Made by a program: the position numbers and the translations under genes. This document shows positions 7,652 to 15,419 of a DNA stretch of 18,823 nt, in pieces. How positions within the stretch are numbered: position 1 is the first letter of the stretch; each line of letters starts with the position of its first letter. Under the pieces are notes generated by a model. That model ran no database searches. It worked only from the letters and a program-made list of their open reading frames with translations, and had not been told where the DNA came from. Source of the stretch: an uncultured Actinomycetes bacterium (lineage in GTDB: Bacteria; Actinomycetota; Actinomycetes; Nanopelagicales; Nanopelagicaceae); contig CAIJOE010000088.1 in the NCBI GenBank assembly GCA_903822245.1, positions 1-18,823 of the forward strand, read 5' to 3'.

Positions 7652-8872
7652 GTGAGCACAAATATTCCTAACCGCCCAGTTGGCGTTGGTTTAATCAGCG
7701 TTGGCTGGATGGGCAAGGTCCACTCTCGGGCTTATCTTGCGCTACCAATTGTCTACCCAGAGTTAGGTATTAAGCCACGCTTAGTAATTGCCGCTGATAA
7801 TGTTCAAGAGCGTGCTGATTATGCTCGTGATGTTTTGGGTTATGAGAAGGTAACTCTGGATTATCACGATGTGTTAAATAATCCAGAAGTAGATGTAGTT
7901 TCAATTTGCGCACCAAATTTCCTTCACGCTGAAATTGGCATTGCAGCAGCAAAAGCTGGAAAAGCATTTTGGATTGAAAAACCAGTTGGCCGCGGCGCGG
8001 TAGAAACTGAGTCAGTAGAAAAAGCAGCCGATGAGGCTGGGGTAGTTACCTCTATTGGGTTTAACTACCGAAATGCACCAGCAGTTGAGCATGCAAAACA
8101 ATTAATTGCTTCTGGAGCACTTGGTCGAATCACAAATCTACGCGGAACCTTCTTTGCCGATTACTCAGCAGAACCAAATGGCGCCCTTTCCTGGCGCTTT
8201 ATTAGAAAGTTTGCTGGAAGTGGCGTGCTTGGCGATCTTATGGGGCACTTAGCTGACTTAGTGCAGTACTTAGTTGGACCTATTGCTGAAGTCAGTGGAA
8301 TAACCAAGACAGTTATTACTGAGCGTCCAGTTTTGCAAATGGGTAGTGGCACTCACTTTGATGTAATAGAAGGTGGCGAGAAGAAACCAGTTGAAAACGA
8401 GGATTACGGCGGAGCTCTAATTCGTTTTGCAGATAATGCAATTGCGGCCGGCGCCGTTGGAACAATAGAGGCTTCTCGGGTTTGTGTTGGTCCACGTGCT
8501 AGTTATAACTTTGAAATCTATGGAACTGAAGGTTCGGTTAAATGGGATTTTGAGCGTATGAACGAACTTGAAATTGCAATCGGGCGCAAAGGTGAGCACG
8601 TTGGGTATCAACGAGTTATGGCTAGCCCATCGTTTGGAGATTTCGGAAGTTTCCAACCAGGGGCTGGAACGTCAATGGGATATGACGATTTAAAGATTGT
8701 TGAAGCTCGTAAATTCCTTGAAGCTTACTTTGGTGGACCGGCTAAGAATTCAAACATTCACGACGCAGTTGCTGCAGCAAGAGTTGTTTCAGCAATTGAA
8801 GAATCAGCGGAGTCAAAGAAGTGGATCAGTGTTAAGTCAGTCAACGGAACTACAGCGGCGATAGCTAAGTAA
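7652..8872 (+). CDS. Gfo/Idh/MocA-family dehydrogenase (cyclitol or sugar)
   Basis: A 406-residue NAD(P)-dependent oxidoreductase of the Gfo/Idh/MocA family, which oxidises hydroxyl groups of sugars and inositols. The N-terminal Rossmann fold starts GVGLISVGWMG (11-21), and the conserved EKP is at 109-111 (K110 catalytic). D195 and H199 lie in LGDLMGHLADL, matching the Asp/His pair of inositol dehydrogenases. It is longer than classical IolG (about 340) because of extra sequence in the C-terminal domain. The start is GTG at 7652, with AAGGAAG upstream at 7634-7640 overlapping the aldolase end. It is one of three family members in the window, and they are only distantly alike. It probably handles another inositol stereoisomer, a keto-inositol or a related sugar acid. 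Family certain, substrate unknown. Confidence 0.9.
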   Translation: MSTNIPNRPVGVGLISVGWMGKVHSRAYLALPIVYPELGIKPRLVIAADNVQERADYARDVLGYEKVTLDYHDVLNNPEVDVVSICAPNFLHAEIGIAAAKAGKAFWIEKPVGRGAVETESVEKAADEAGVVTSIGFNYRNAPAVEHAKQLIASGALGRITNLRGTFFADYSAEPNGALSWRFIRKFAGSGVLGDLMGHLADLVQYLVGPIAEVSGITKTVITERPVLQMGSGTHFDVIEGGEKKPVENEDYGGALIRFADNAIAAGAVGTIEASRVCVGPRASYNFEIYGTEGSVKWDFERMNELEIAIGRKGEHVGYQRVMASPSFGDFGSFQPGAGTSMGYDDLKIVEARKFLEAYFGGPAKNSNIHDAVAAARVVSAIEESAESKKWISVKSVNGTTAAIAK

Positions 8873-8876
8873 TAAC

Positions 8877-9845
8877 ATGTCTAACTCCTCAAAAGCATTA
8901 GTAATTGGTCTTGGGCCAGTTACTTCTGCTGTTGTGGCGCCAATTTTGGGTGATGAAATAGATTTTATCGATAACCCAACGCCGCAAGATATGGCAAAGG
9001 CAGAAGGTGCAATAGTTCGCGCAGCATATGTAGTTGATACTTCCACCTTTGAAAAGATGCCAAATCTAAAAGTTATTGCTAGGACCGGCGTTGGATTTGA
9101 TCTAGTCGATATGAAGCAAGCCGATGCAAGGGGAATACCGGTTGTAATTACTCCAGGAAGTAACACTAATGCTGTTGCTGAAGGAGTATTAGCTCATATC
9201 TTGCACTTAACAAAGCGGCTAGGCCCATTAACAAAATTGGTTGCAAGTGGAAAGTTTGAACAGCGTAATAAATATTCTGTGGGTGATTTAGAAACGCAAA
9301 CTCTTGGAATTATCGGCTATGGCCGAATTGGTCAGAGGGTGGCTCATCTTGCCAAAGCATTTGGCATGAATGTAATTGCATATGATCCATTCGCCGAAGT
9401 TCCTAGCGATATGAAGGTCAAAAGCCTTGAAGAGTTAATGTCAGCTTCTAAAATTATTACTTTGCATGTGCCACTAACACCTGAAACAAAAATGCTGATT
9501 AATACCGAGCGCTTGGCTAAATTTAACCAAGGCACGATCCTAATCAATTGCAGTCGAGGTGCTTTGATTGATCTTGACGCCGCCCTTGAGTCCCTAAATT
9601 CTGGAAAGCTTGCTGGCATTGGCCTTGATGTATTTGAGCCAGAACCACCGAAGCACCACGCAATCTTTAATCACGAAAACACAGTTCTAACCCCGCACGT
9701 TATGGGTTTGAGTGAGCAAGCAACTCTGGCAACATTTATTGATGCGGCCAAGGGAGTAAGAGATGTACTAAGTGGAACTCAACCGAGAGCCATTGCAAAT
9801 GAACTAAGTTACGAAAATCTAATCAAGAATAGGAGCACTAAATGA
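8877..9845 (+). CDS. D-isomer-specific 2-hydroxyacid dehydrogenase
   Basis: A 322-residue member of the phosphoglycerate/glyoxylate/hydroxypyruvate reductase family, interconverting a 2-keto acid and a D-2-hydroxy acid with NAD(P)H. The nucleotide loop GYGRIG is at 147-152. Catalytic R227 (NCSRGAL), E256 (DVFEPEPP) and H274 (TPHVMGLSEQ) are all present. It lacks the C-terminal ACT domain of many serine-pathway SerA proteins, so it is unlikely to be the biosynthetic enzyme. It starts four bases after the preceding stop. Its own stop overlaps the iolE ATG (ATGA). Its position between a cyclitol dehydrogenase and iolE suggests it reduces or oxidises a pathway keto acid, for example a three-carbon product of the aldolase. 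That role is inference. Confidence 0.9.
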   Translation: MSNSSKALVIGLGPVTSAVVAPILGDEIDFIDNPTPQDMAKAEGAIVRAAYVVDTSTFEKMPNLKVIARTGVGFDLVDMKQADARGIPVVITPGSNTNAVAEGVLAHILHLTKRLGPLTKLVASGKFEQRNKYSVGDLETQTLGIIGYGRIGQRVAHLAKAFGMNVIAYDPFAEVPSDMKVKSLEELMSASKIITLHVPLTPETKMLINTERLAKFNQGTILINCSRGALIDLDAALESLNSGKLAGIGLDVFEPEPPKHHAIFNHENTVLTPHVMGLSEQATLATFIDAAKGVRDVLSGTQPRAIANELSYENLIKNRSTK

Positions 9846-10744
9846 GTGCAAAGAATGCAAAGATCGCAGCCGCACCAATCTCTTGGGGTGTTTGTGAAGT
9901 ACCAGGTTGGGGACATCAAATGTCACCAGCAAGAGTTCTTCAAGAAATGGCCTCACTAGGTTTTAGTGCAACTGAGTTTGGTCCAGAAGGTTTCTTGCCA
10001 ATGGAGCCATCGCTAAAAGCTTCTATTCTCAAAGAACACAACATGACTGCAGTTGGTGGTTTTGTGCCGGTCATTCTTCACCGAGTTGATCACGATCCAG
10101 TCCCAGGTGTTAAAACAGAGCTTGAGGGTTATAAAGCAGCTGGCGCTAAAACTTTAGTTCTTGCTGCTAATTCTGGAATTACTGGCTATGACGAAAAGCT
10201 CCCAGTACTTACCGATGCAGAGTGGAATGTTCTATTTGAAAATCTAAATCGAATTAAGGCCGCTGCGGCAGAAGTTGGTGTAGAGACAGTTCTTCACCCA
10301 CACGTTGGAACTATGGTTGAAACATACGATCATGTAATGCGAGTACTAAATGGCTCAACAATCCAATTCTGTTTGGACACCGGTCATATGATGATTGGCG
10401 GCACAAATCCAGCAGAGTTTGCCGAGAAGTATCCAAACCGTGTTGCCCATTCACACTTAAAAGATGTTAACGAAGCAGTAGCTGAGAAAGTACGTAAGCA
10501 CGAGATGACTTACTACGACGGAGTCACTAAGAATCTCTACACCCCACTTGGACAAGGTGATGCTGACATTCGTTTAATTGTTCGTAGCCTAATAAAGTCT
10601 GGTTACACCGGATGGTTTGTCCTTGAGCAAGATAACGCTATCTATGCCGAACCAGCACAAGGTGCTGGCCCATATGCTGATGCAAAGGCAAGTCTTGAAT
10701 TCTTGCAAGGAGTATTAGCTGAACTAGATGCCGAAGGCTTCTAG
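9842..10744 (+). CDS. iolE: Myo-inosose-2 dehydratase (IolE)
   Basis: IolE removes water from 2-keto-myo-inositol (scyllo-inosose) to give the diketone that IolD hydrolyses. The 300-residue protein is an AP-endonuclease-2-type TIM barrel. It starts with the IolE-like APISWGVCEVPGWG (11-24) and has EFGPEGFLP (45-53). Metal-site candidates are E160 (HVGTMVE), D179 (CLDTGH), H205 (HSHLKDVN) and E262 (VLEQDN). It is the last gene of the plus-strand operon. AGGAG at 9831-9835 leads the ATG at 9842, which overlaps the previous stop by four bases. A strong terminator follows 10 bases after the stop. IolI isomerase shares the fold, but the N-terminal motif and length favour IolE. Confidence 0.94.
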   Translation: MSAKNAKIAAAPISWGVCEVPGWGHQMSPARVLQEMASLGFSATEFGPEGFLPMEPSLKASILKEHNMTAVGGFVPVILHRVDHDPVPGVKTELEGYKAAGAKTLVLAANSGITGYDEKLPVLTDAEWNVLFENLNRIKAAAAEVGVETVLHPHVGTMVETYDHVMRVLNGSTIQFCLDTGHMMIGGTNPAEFAEKYPNRVAHSHLKDVNEAVAEKVRKHEMTYYDGVTKNLYTPLGQGDADIRLIVRSLIKSGYTGWFVLEQDNAIYAEPAQGAGPYADAKASLEFLQGVLAELDAEGF

Positions 10745-10754
10745 AAACTAAATT

Positions 10755-10788
10755 AAAAAGCCCACCAAAAAATATTGGTGGGCTTTTT
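10755..10788. terminator. Bidirectional intrinsic terminator between iolE and iolG
   Basis: A perfect 14-base-pair stem (10755-10768 with 10775-10788) built on GCCCACCAA/TTGGTGGGC encloses a six-base loop. A run of T follows on the plus strand, and a run of A precedes the stem so that the minus-strand transcript also ends in U. It lies between the convergent ends of iolE (10744) and iolG (10801) and can stop both transcripts. Confidence 0.93.
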
Positions 10789-10800
10789 TAATGCAGTCAA

Positions 10801-11805
10801 TTACTTCAGTGTTACAACCTTGCCGGTCTTGGCAGACTCAGTTGCGGCATCAGCAATAATTAAGGCTTGGCAACCATCCTCATATGTTGGGTTTAGTTGT
10901 TTGCCGGTATTGATACTTTCAATAAATAGGGCTAATTCCTTACGGTATGAGGCCGCATATCGCTCTAGGAAGAAGTTCATGTATGGATCACGTTGTTCTG
11001 TGTGATCAGAGGTGTATGAGCGCACAGTTGTATCGGCGATGTTATCGATCTTTAGCATTCCCTTTGAGCCAAATGCCTCAATACGTTGGTCATAGCCATA
11101 TGAAGAATGGCGCGAATTTATAACCGAAACTAGTTTGCCATCCTTGCTCCGAAGATTTGTGATTGCAGTATCAAAGTCATTTTCGGCTTCAATATCTTTA
11201 CTAAATAAGTTTCCTCCGAAAGTGCTTACTTCGGCGATATCTCCAACAAAGAACCGGGCAATATCAAAATCGTGGATTACTTGGTCGCGAAAGATTCCAC
11301 CAGAAACTGCGATATAGGCACGAGGTGGTTCTCCTGGGTCACGGCTTGTTAGTACTAGTTGCTCCAGATTCCCAATTTCGCCAGCCTTCACGCGGGCATG
11401 GACTGCTGCAAAGTTTGGATCATAGCGACGGTTAAATGCTATCGACACGTTGGTCTTTGAGTTTGAAACCTTAGATTTAATTGAGAGCGCTCTGTTGATA
11501 TCAAGATCAACTGGCTTCTCACAAAGAACGTGGATTCCGGCATCGATTGCTCGGGAAATTAAGTCAACGTGAGTTGGGGTAGGAGAGCCAACGATTATTG
11601 CATCGACATCACCCTTAGTGAAGATATCTTCAACATTGGTTGTGTGAGCAACACCGTATTTGCCAGCAAGCTTTGCAGCGCTCTCTTCAATTGCATCAAC
11701 AATTACTGCAAGTTCAGCCCCTGCTGTGTCATTTACTGATCCAGAGTGAACTATTCCGATTCGGCCAGCGCCGATTACACCAATACGTAAATTCTTATTT
11801 GTCAT
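10801..11805 (-). CDS. iolG: Inositol 2-dehydrogenase (IolG)
   Basis: The first enzyme of inositol use, oxidising myo-inositol to 2-keto-myo-inositol with NAD. The 334-residue Gfo/Idh/MocA protein has the Rossmann loop GAGRIG (12-17) and CEKPVD with catalytic K97. D174 and H178 lie in IFRDQVIHDFDIARF, the arrangement seen in Bacillus IolG (K97, D172, H176). Length matches the family. The ATG at 11805 is led by a modest AGGAT site. It is the last gene of a minus-strand operon, after an SDR and a second Gfo/Idh gene, and ends at the shared terminator. It is the best candidate in the window for the true inositol dehydrogenase. The neighbouring paralogue at 11857-12867 shares the same catalytic layout, so which one uses myo-inositol and which another isomer is open. 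Confidence 0.88.
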   Translation of the reverse strand: MTNKNLRIGVIGAGRIGIVHSGSVNDTAGAELAVIVDAIEESAAKLAGKYGVAHTTNVEDIFTKGDVDAIIVGSPTPTHVDLISRAIDAGIHVLCEKPVDLDINRALSIKSKVSNSKTNVSIAFNRRYDPNFAAVHARVKAGEIGNLEQLVLTSRDPGEPPRAYIAVSGGIFRDQVIHDFDIARFFVGDIAEVSTFGGNLFSKDIEAENDFDTAITNLRSKDGKLVSVINSRHSSYGYDQRIEAFGSKGMLKIDNIADTTVRSYTSDHTEQRDPYMNFFLERYAASYRKELALFIESINTGKQLNPTYEDGCQALIIADAATESAKTGKVVTLK

Positions 11806-11819
11806 GGCTAAATCCTAGT

Positions 11820-11843
11820 CACTTGGAATTGTCTAATTAAGTG
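11820..11843. repeat. Imperfect inverted repeat between the two dehydrogenase genes
   Basis: CACTT and AAGTG arms, then (after a two-base bulge) AATT and AATT, enclose a GTCT loop. It lies in the 51-base gap between the minus-strand Gfo/Idh gene and iolG. No T-run follows on the minus strand, so a terminator is unlikely. It could affect mRNA stability or be an operator, or be chance in AT-rich DNA. Confidence 0.25.
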
Positions 11844-11856
11844 TTTTGCCAAAAAA

Positions 11857-12867
11857 TTAGTTATAGAAGGTGGGTTTAATCTCATAGGTAGCAAACTCTT
11901 TATTGCCACTTCGAAGTGAAGCAAGGCCGGCCTGCACACCTGCTACTGACATATAGCCATCCCAGGCAGTTGGGCCACCGATGCCACCTTTTGAAGCAGC
12001 ATTTACCCAAGCCTGAATTTCATCATCATAAGCACGGGCAAAGCGAGTGATATACGTAGTGTGTTCACTTTGACTAGAACGTCCAGCTTCCCAGGTAGTC
12101 ATCCCTGATGAACGACCGATCTCAGCCACTCCTTTTTGGAAGACTGCCTCAGTAATTACTTGATAACCAAATTGAACTGAAACATTCATTTCAACCGCGG
12201 CAACAATTCCAGATTCGGTCTCCATTAAAACCAAAATTGGCTCATTTAGTCGCTCGGGCGCTAATTTATTTCGCTTAAGTTGCTTGACCTCTACTGAAAC
12301 TATTGGGGAATTGGTTAGATAACGCACAATATCGAACTCGTGGGAAACTGAATCTGCGATCAACATATCGTTGCCATACCAGTCAGGCACCGAAGGATTT
12401 CTATGGGTGCAATGAAGGGCAAGTAATTCACCTAGGCGCTGACTTGCTATTTGTTCTCGCAATTCAATATAACCCTCATCAAAGCGGCGCATAAAACCTA
12501 CTTGGATAATCTTTTTTCCGGCCTTTACTTCCGCCGCGCAAATTCGAAGCGCAGAGGGCACATCTGGCGTCATTGGCTTCTCACATAGAACTGGAATTCC
12601 AGCAGCAATAATCGGCATGATTACCGCTTCATGATATTCACCGGGAGTAGCAATTAACACCGCATCAACTAAGCCACTTGCCAGTGCCTGCTCAATATTC
12701 TCAAACTTCTTAGCTTCTGGTGCGTGAACTAGCGCGTCCTTTGCTCGCTTTTGATCTGGCTCAATAATGGCAGTGATGCTGGCGCCAGAGATTCGGGTAT
12801 TAATGCGAATAATGTGATCAGTTCCCATAGAACCGGTTCCAACAACAGCAACTCTTAGCTGTGACAT
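11857..12867 (-). CDS. Gfo/Idh/MocA-family dehydrogenase, IolG-like
   Basis: A 336-residue NAD-dependent dehydrogenase with the same plan as IolG. The Rossmann loop is VVGTGSMG (8-15), CEKPMTPD carries K97, and D172 and H176 lie in ADSVSHEFDIVRY. These positions coincide exactly with the catalytic residues of Bacillus IolG. The ATG at 12867 has a strong GGAGGG site just upstream. It sits 36 bases after the SDR stop and 51 bases before iolG, so the three genes are probably one transcript. It likely oxidises an inositol isomer (scyllo-, D-chiro-) or interconverts keto-inositols, working beside iolG. Assignment as a second inositol dehydrogenase rests on the conserved residues and context. Confidence 0.88.
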   Translation of the reverse strand: MSQLRVAVVGTGSMGTDHIIRINTRISGASITAIIEPDQKRAKDALVHAPEAKKFENIEQALASGLVDAVLIATPGEYHEAVIMPIIAAGIPVLCEKPMTPDVPSALRICAAEVKAGKKIIQVGFMRRFDEGYIELREQIASQRLGELLALHCTHRNPSVPDWYGNDMLIADSVSHEFDIVRYLTNSPIVSVEVKQLKRNKLAPERLNEPILVLMETESGIVAAVEMNVSVQFGYQVITEAVFQKGVAEIGRSSGMTTWEAGRSSQSEHTTYITRFARAYDDEIQAWVNAASKGGIGGPTAWDGYMSVAGVQAGLASLRSGNKEFATYEIKPTFYN

Positions 12868-12885
12868 CTGCCCTCCGTAACCCTA

Positions 12886-12901
12886 TTTAATCGCAATTAA
12901 A
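12886..12901. promoter_or_regulatory. AT-rich inverted repeat upstream of the IolG-like gene
   Basis: TTTAATCGCAATTAAA is symmetric at 14 of 16 positions. It lies 19 bases before the minus-strand start at 12867, between this gene and the SDR stop. It could be an operator or an internal promoter element. The sequence differs from the palindrome at 1371-1384, so the same repressor is not implied. Confidence 0.3.
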
Positions 12902-12903
12902 AA

Positions 12904-13635
12904 TTATGAATCTTGCTGCATCGACCAAAGTGTCCAGATATGTGTGCGCACAGTTCTAGGTTGACGCATGATCTGAACTACTTGAAAAGCTACGTCATCT
13001 GGGCGTAGGTAAGTCTTTAACTTATCTTCACCCGCGGTGCGACCAACGCCAAGTGCGAATTCGGTTTCAACTCCAGCCGGGCAAACAAGGGCCACCCGAA
13101 CACCTTTGGCGCGAAGTTCGCGATCTAGGCTGCCAGCAAAACCAACTTGGGCGTGCTTTGTGCCGGTATAAATTGCTTCATTATCGCCACCACGAAAGCC
13201 AGCTACCGATGCGACGATAATTACATCGCCTTCTTTCTTTGCAAGCATCGTTGGCAGACAAGCGCGAATGATATGAACAGTTCCTTCATAGTTTGTGCGC
13301 ATCATGCGATTTACATCATCATCGCTGTGATCAAGAATTGAGCCATAGAAACCAATACCAGCATTTGGAACGACGGTATCGATGGTGCCAAACTTGTCTA
13401 TTGCTGCTTTTGCTACGGTGCGTGAAACTTCTGGATCAGAGCAATCACCTGCAACATAAATTGCGTTATCACCAAGTGAAGCCACCATCTTTCCTAGGCG
13501 CTCTTGACTTCTAGCATTTAGAACGACCTTGCATCCTTGTTCAACAAGTTCTTTGGCTGCTGCTGCGCCAATACCAGCAGTTGCCCCAGTTATTACGACT
13601 ACTTTGCCTGTTAGGTCTCTTAGTTGATATGTCAT
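12904..13635 (-). CDS. Short-chain dehydrogenase/reductase (classical SDR)
   Basis: A 243-residue classical SDR oxidoreductase. TGATAGIG at 16-23 binds the cofactor, and R42 in NARSQ suggests NADP(H). NAG is at 91-93, and the catalytic set is N114, S143, Y156 and K160 (YTGTK). I chose the ATG at 13635 because the family core begins just after it (LTGKVVVITG). A TTG at 13665 would add ten atypical residues. No clear ribosome site precedes 13635, so the start is less sure than the family. It is the first gene of the minus-strand operon with two IolG-type dehydrogenases and is divergent from a secreted-protein gene. Its substrate is unknown; context points to a cyclitol, polyol or keto-sugar. 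Confidence 0.87.
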   Translation of the reverse strand: MTYQLRDLTGKVVVITGATAGIGAAAAKELVEQGCKVVLNARSQERLGKMVASLGDNAIYVAGDCSDPEVSRTVAKAAIDKFGTIDTVVPNAGIGFYGSILDHSDDDVNRMMRTNYEGTVHIIRACLPTMLAKKEGDVIIVASVAGFRGGDNEAIYTGTKHAQVGFAGSLDRELRAKGVRVALVCPAGVETEFALGVGRTAGEDKLKTYLRPDDVAFQVVQIMRQPRTVRTHIWTLWSMQQDS

Positions 13636-13654
13636 GCGCAGATCGTAGTCGGCA

Positions 13655-13683
13655 TTTACCTTCAATTCATCTTAAGTTATAGA
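13655..13683 (+). promoter_or_regulatory. Possible promoter for the first secreted protein
   Basis: TTTACC at 13655-13660 and TATAGA at 13678-13683 are 17 bases apart, each matching four of six consensus bases. Transcription would start near 13690, giving a short leader before the ATG at 13715. On the opposite strand TATAAC (13681-13676) overlaps the same spot and may be the -10 box of the divergent SDR operon. Confidence 0.35.
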
Positions 13684-13714
13684 TATCTGGCCCAACCTCG
13701 AGTAATTTGCAGGG

Positions 13715-15313
13715 ATGAGAAGCAAGGTATTTCGCAGGCCTCTAATGTCAATAGTGCCCCTTGCCATAGTTTTAGCGCTTATTCCAGTGCACTCAAGTGT
13801 GGGAGCTGATGCACCGATCGATGAACAGTTCCAGGTTCAACAACCATCTGGCCCTGGTTTCACCGGGTATCTAGTGAACAACACTAGATCTTTAGTCCGT
13901 ATGTCTACCTTCCTTGCCACATTTAAAAGCGATGGGGACAAGATCACCGGGATGAAGCCGTGTAGCTCACTTAGCGAATGCCCAAACCAATTTACGGCCC
14001 AGATGGCAGATATTAATTTAACTTTTTGTAATAACGCTCTTGAACAAAATTGCATCAGGGGAGTTCGGGTAACAGATGTAAATACAAATGAGGTTTCACA
14101 CAAATATACGCCCCGCCCAGAGTTAACGGCAGATTTCAATGCCAAAGTTAAGGGAAATGAGTCGGTTGATCTGCCAAGTGGCGGCAACCCACTTGTGGTC
14201 TCAATTCCCGCCGCCCCACATGCCGGTGGTGATCTTTACTTAATTAAGAGTGATTATTATGCAACTAGAAACTCACCTGCGAGTAAATTTAAATTAGATT
14301 TAATTACAAACGGTATTTATCCGGTAACGATCGAGCAGGGAAGTTTCCAACCTGGTGGACCAAATCTAAATCCAAAAGCATATGTCGGGCAATCAGCTGG
14401 TTCTAATAAGAAACCTGCACCGCCATATCTAAGTGGCTTTATTGCTGATCCACGTTGCTTGATGGCTACCAAAACTGTTTGTATCGCGCCACAACCTTTC
14501 CCAGAGAATTTATCGTTTGGAATTACTGTGCGGGCAAATCAGGGCTTTACTAGTTGGCTTTATGGCCGTCTCGCAAATCCAGTGGTCTCAATAACCGATG
14601 CCAAAGTTGATCAAAATGCGATGTTAATTAATATCGACGCCGAACCGGTAAAGGTTCCACTTGTTTATGGTTGGGTTAAGAGCTCAGAACTGCCAGCCCC
14701 ACTTTTGGAAAAATACACGCAAGATCGAAGTGGTGGACTTTATGCTGGCCAAAATCGCAAGGGTCCATTAAGTGAGGTTTCAATACTTAAGGGACTTAGC
14801 AATAGTTACGATGATACTGGCGTGGATGAAATGATGTCCTGGATGCCACTTTTAGGCGATAAAGCAGCAGCAATGCCAAGTCAGTGGAGTTTTCAGACTT
14901 TAGTTTTAGGTAGCGAGAAGGCAAGTAAATTAAGTAAGTGCACCACTACGGCTAAGACATTGTCTGGCCTAATCTTTACAAATGCCAGCGTCTTCTCTTC
15001 TGGTGCGCCAACTCTTGATCCAAAGACTGGCTCCCTTGATTTCAAAGTTGCTGCCCCACATCTAAAGCCAAATGGTGATCTAATGGCTGGCACATATGAC
15101 CTAGTTCTTAACTCCACAGTTGCTAGATGCATCTACGGCTTTACCAAAGCCCCAATTGGTGCCACGGTTTCAGTTGTGAGCAATGATGGCCAAAATCAGA
15201 TTGCCACAACAGTAGTAAATGAGAAAGATGGCTTCTTTAGAATGGGTGCCTATGGTTTTGGCTTCTCCGCACCAACAATCAAAATGAAGATCACGCAAGG
15301 TAAGGCGAAATAG
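13715..15313 (+). CDS. Secreted protein of unknown function, paralogue A
   Basis: I do not recognise a characterised family. The 532-residue protein starts with a Sec signal peptide: basic MRSKVFRRP, a hydrophobic stretch about 11-25, and a likely cut after VGA near residue 31, so it is exported. The mature part is rich in Gly, Pro, Ser and beta-type sequence, with several cysteines (CSSLSEC, FCNNALEQNC, DPRCLMATKTVC). It matches the next gene along its whole length: PAAPHAGGDLYLI, the SYDDTGVDEMMSWMPLLGDKA region, KVAAPHL and ARCIYGFTKAPI all have counterparts there. It lacks the Gln/Gly-rich linker and C-terminal tail of its partner. GCAGGG sits directly against the ATG with no spacer, so initiation may be weak or leaderless; ATG 13745 is an alternative but would lose the basic n-region. 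A cell-surface or adhesion role is conceivable but unproven. Confidence 0.85.
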   Translation: MRSKVFRRPLMSIVPLAIVLALIPVHSSVGADAPIDEQFQVQQPSGPGFTGYLVNNTRSLVRMSTFLATFKSDGDKITGMKPCSSLSECPNQFTAQMADINLTFCNNALEQNCIRGVRVTDVNTNEVSHKYTPRPELTADFNAKVKGNESVDLPSGGNPLVVSIPAAPHAGGDLYLIKSDYYATRNSPASKFKLDLITNGIYPVTIEQGSFQPGGPNLNPKAYVGQSAGSNKKPAPPYLSGFIADPRCLMATKTVCIAPQPFPENLSFGITVRANQGFTSWLYGRLANPVVSITDAKVDQNAMLINIDAEPVKVPLVYGWVKSSELPAPLLEKYTQDRSGGLYAGQNRKGPLSEVSILKGLSNSYDDTGVDEMMSWMPLLGDKAAAMPSQWSFQTLVLGSEKASKLSKCTTTAKTLSGLIFTNASVFSSGAPTLDPKTGSLDFKVAAPHLKPNGDLMAGTYDLVLNSTVARCIYGFTKAPIGATVSVVSNDGQNQIATTVVNEKDGFFRMGAYGFGFSAPTIKMKITQGKAK

Positions 15314-15402
15314 CCAAAATTTAACCTGAGTTAGTGGCCCAAAACCTTCCAAATCAAGTTCCGCTTCAATAGCATTCCGACTTATTAAACCAACCAAATT
15401 GG

Positions 15403-15412
15403 ACGAGGAGAG
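15403..15412 (+). promoter_or_regulatory. Ribosome binding site fixing a GTG start
   Basis: ACGAGGAGAG ends seven bases before the GTG at 15420. An upstream TTG at 15399 would place this site inside the coding region and give an acidic N-terminus (MDEES) unlike a signal peptide. The GTG is therefore the start. Confidence 0.8.
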
Positions 15413-15419
15413 TCGCTCG

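Noticed and set aside
13636..13665. Longer SDR beginning at TTG 13665
   Set aside because: Ten extra residues precede a normal SDR N-terminus; the ATG at 13635 fits the family better, though no clear ribosome site supports either.
15399..15419. TTG start for secreted paralogue B
   Set aside because: It gives an acidic N-terminus and places the GAGGAG ribosome site inside the gene; GTG at 15420 gives a proper signal peptide.
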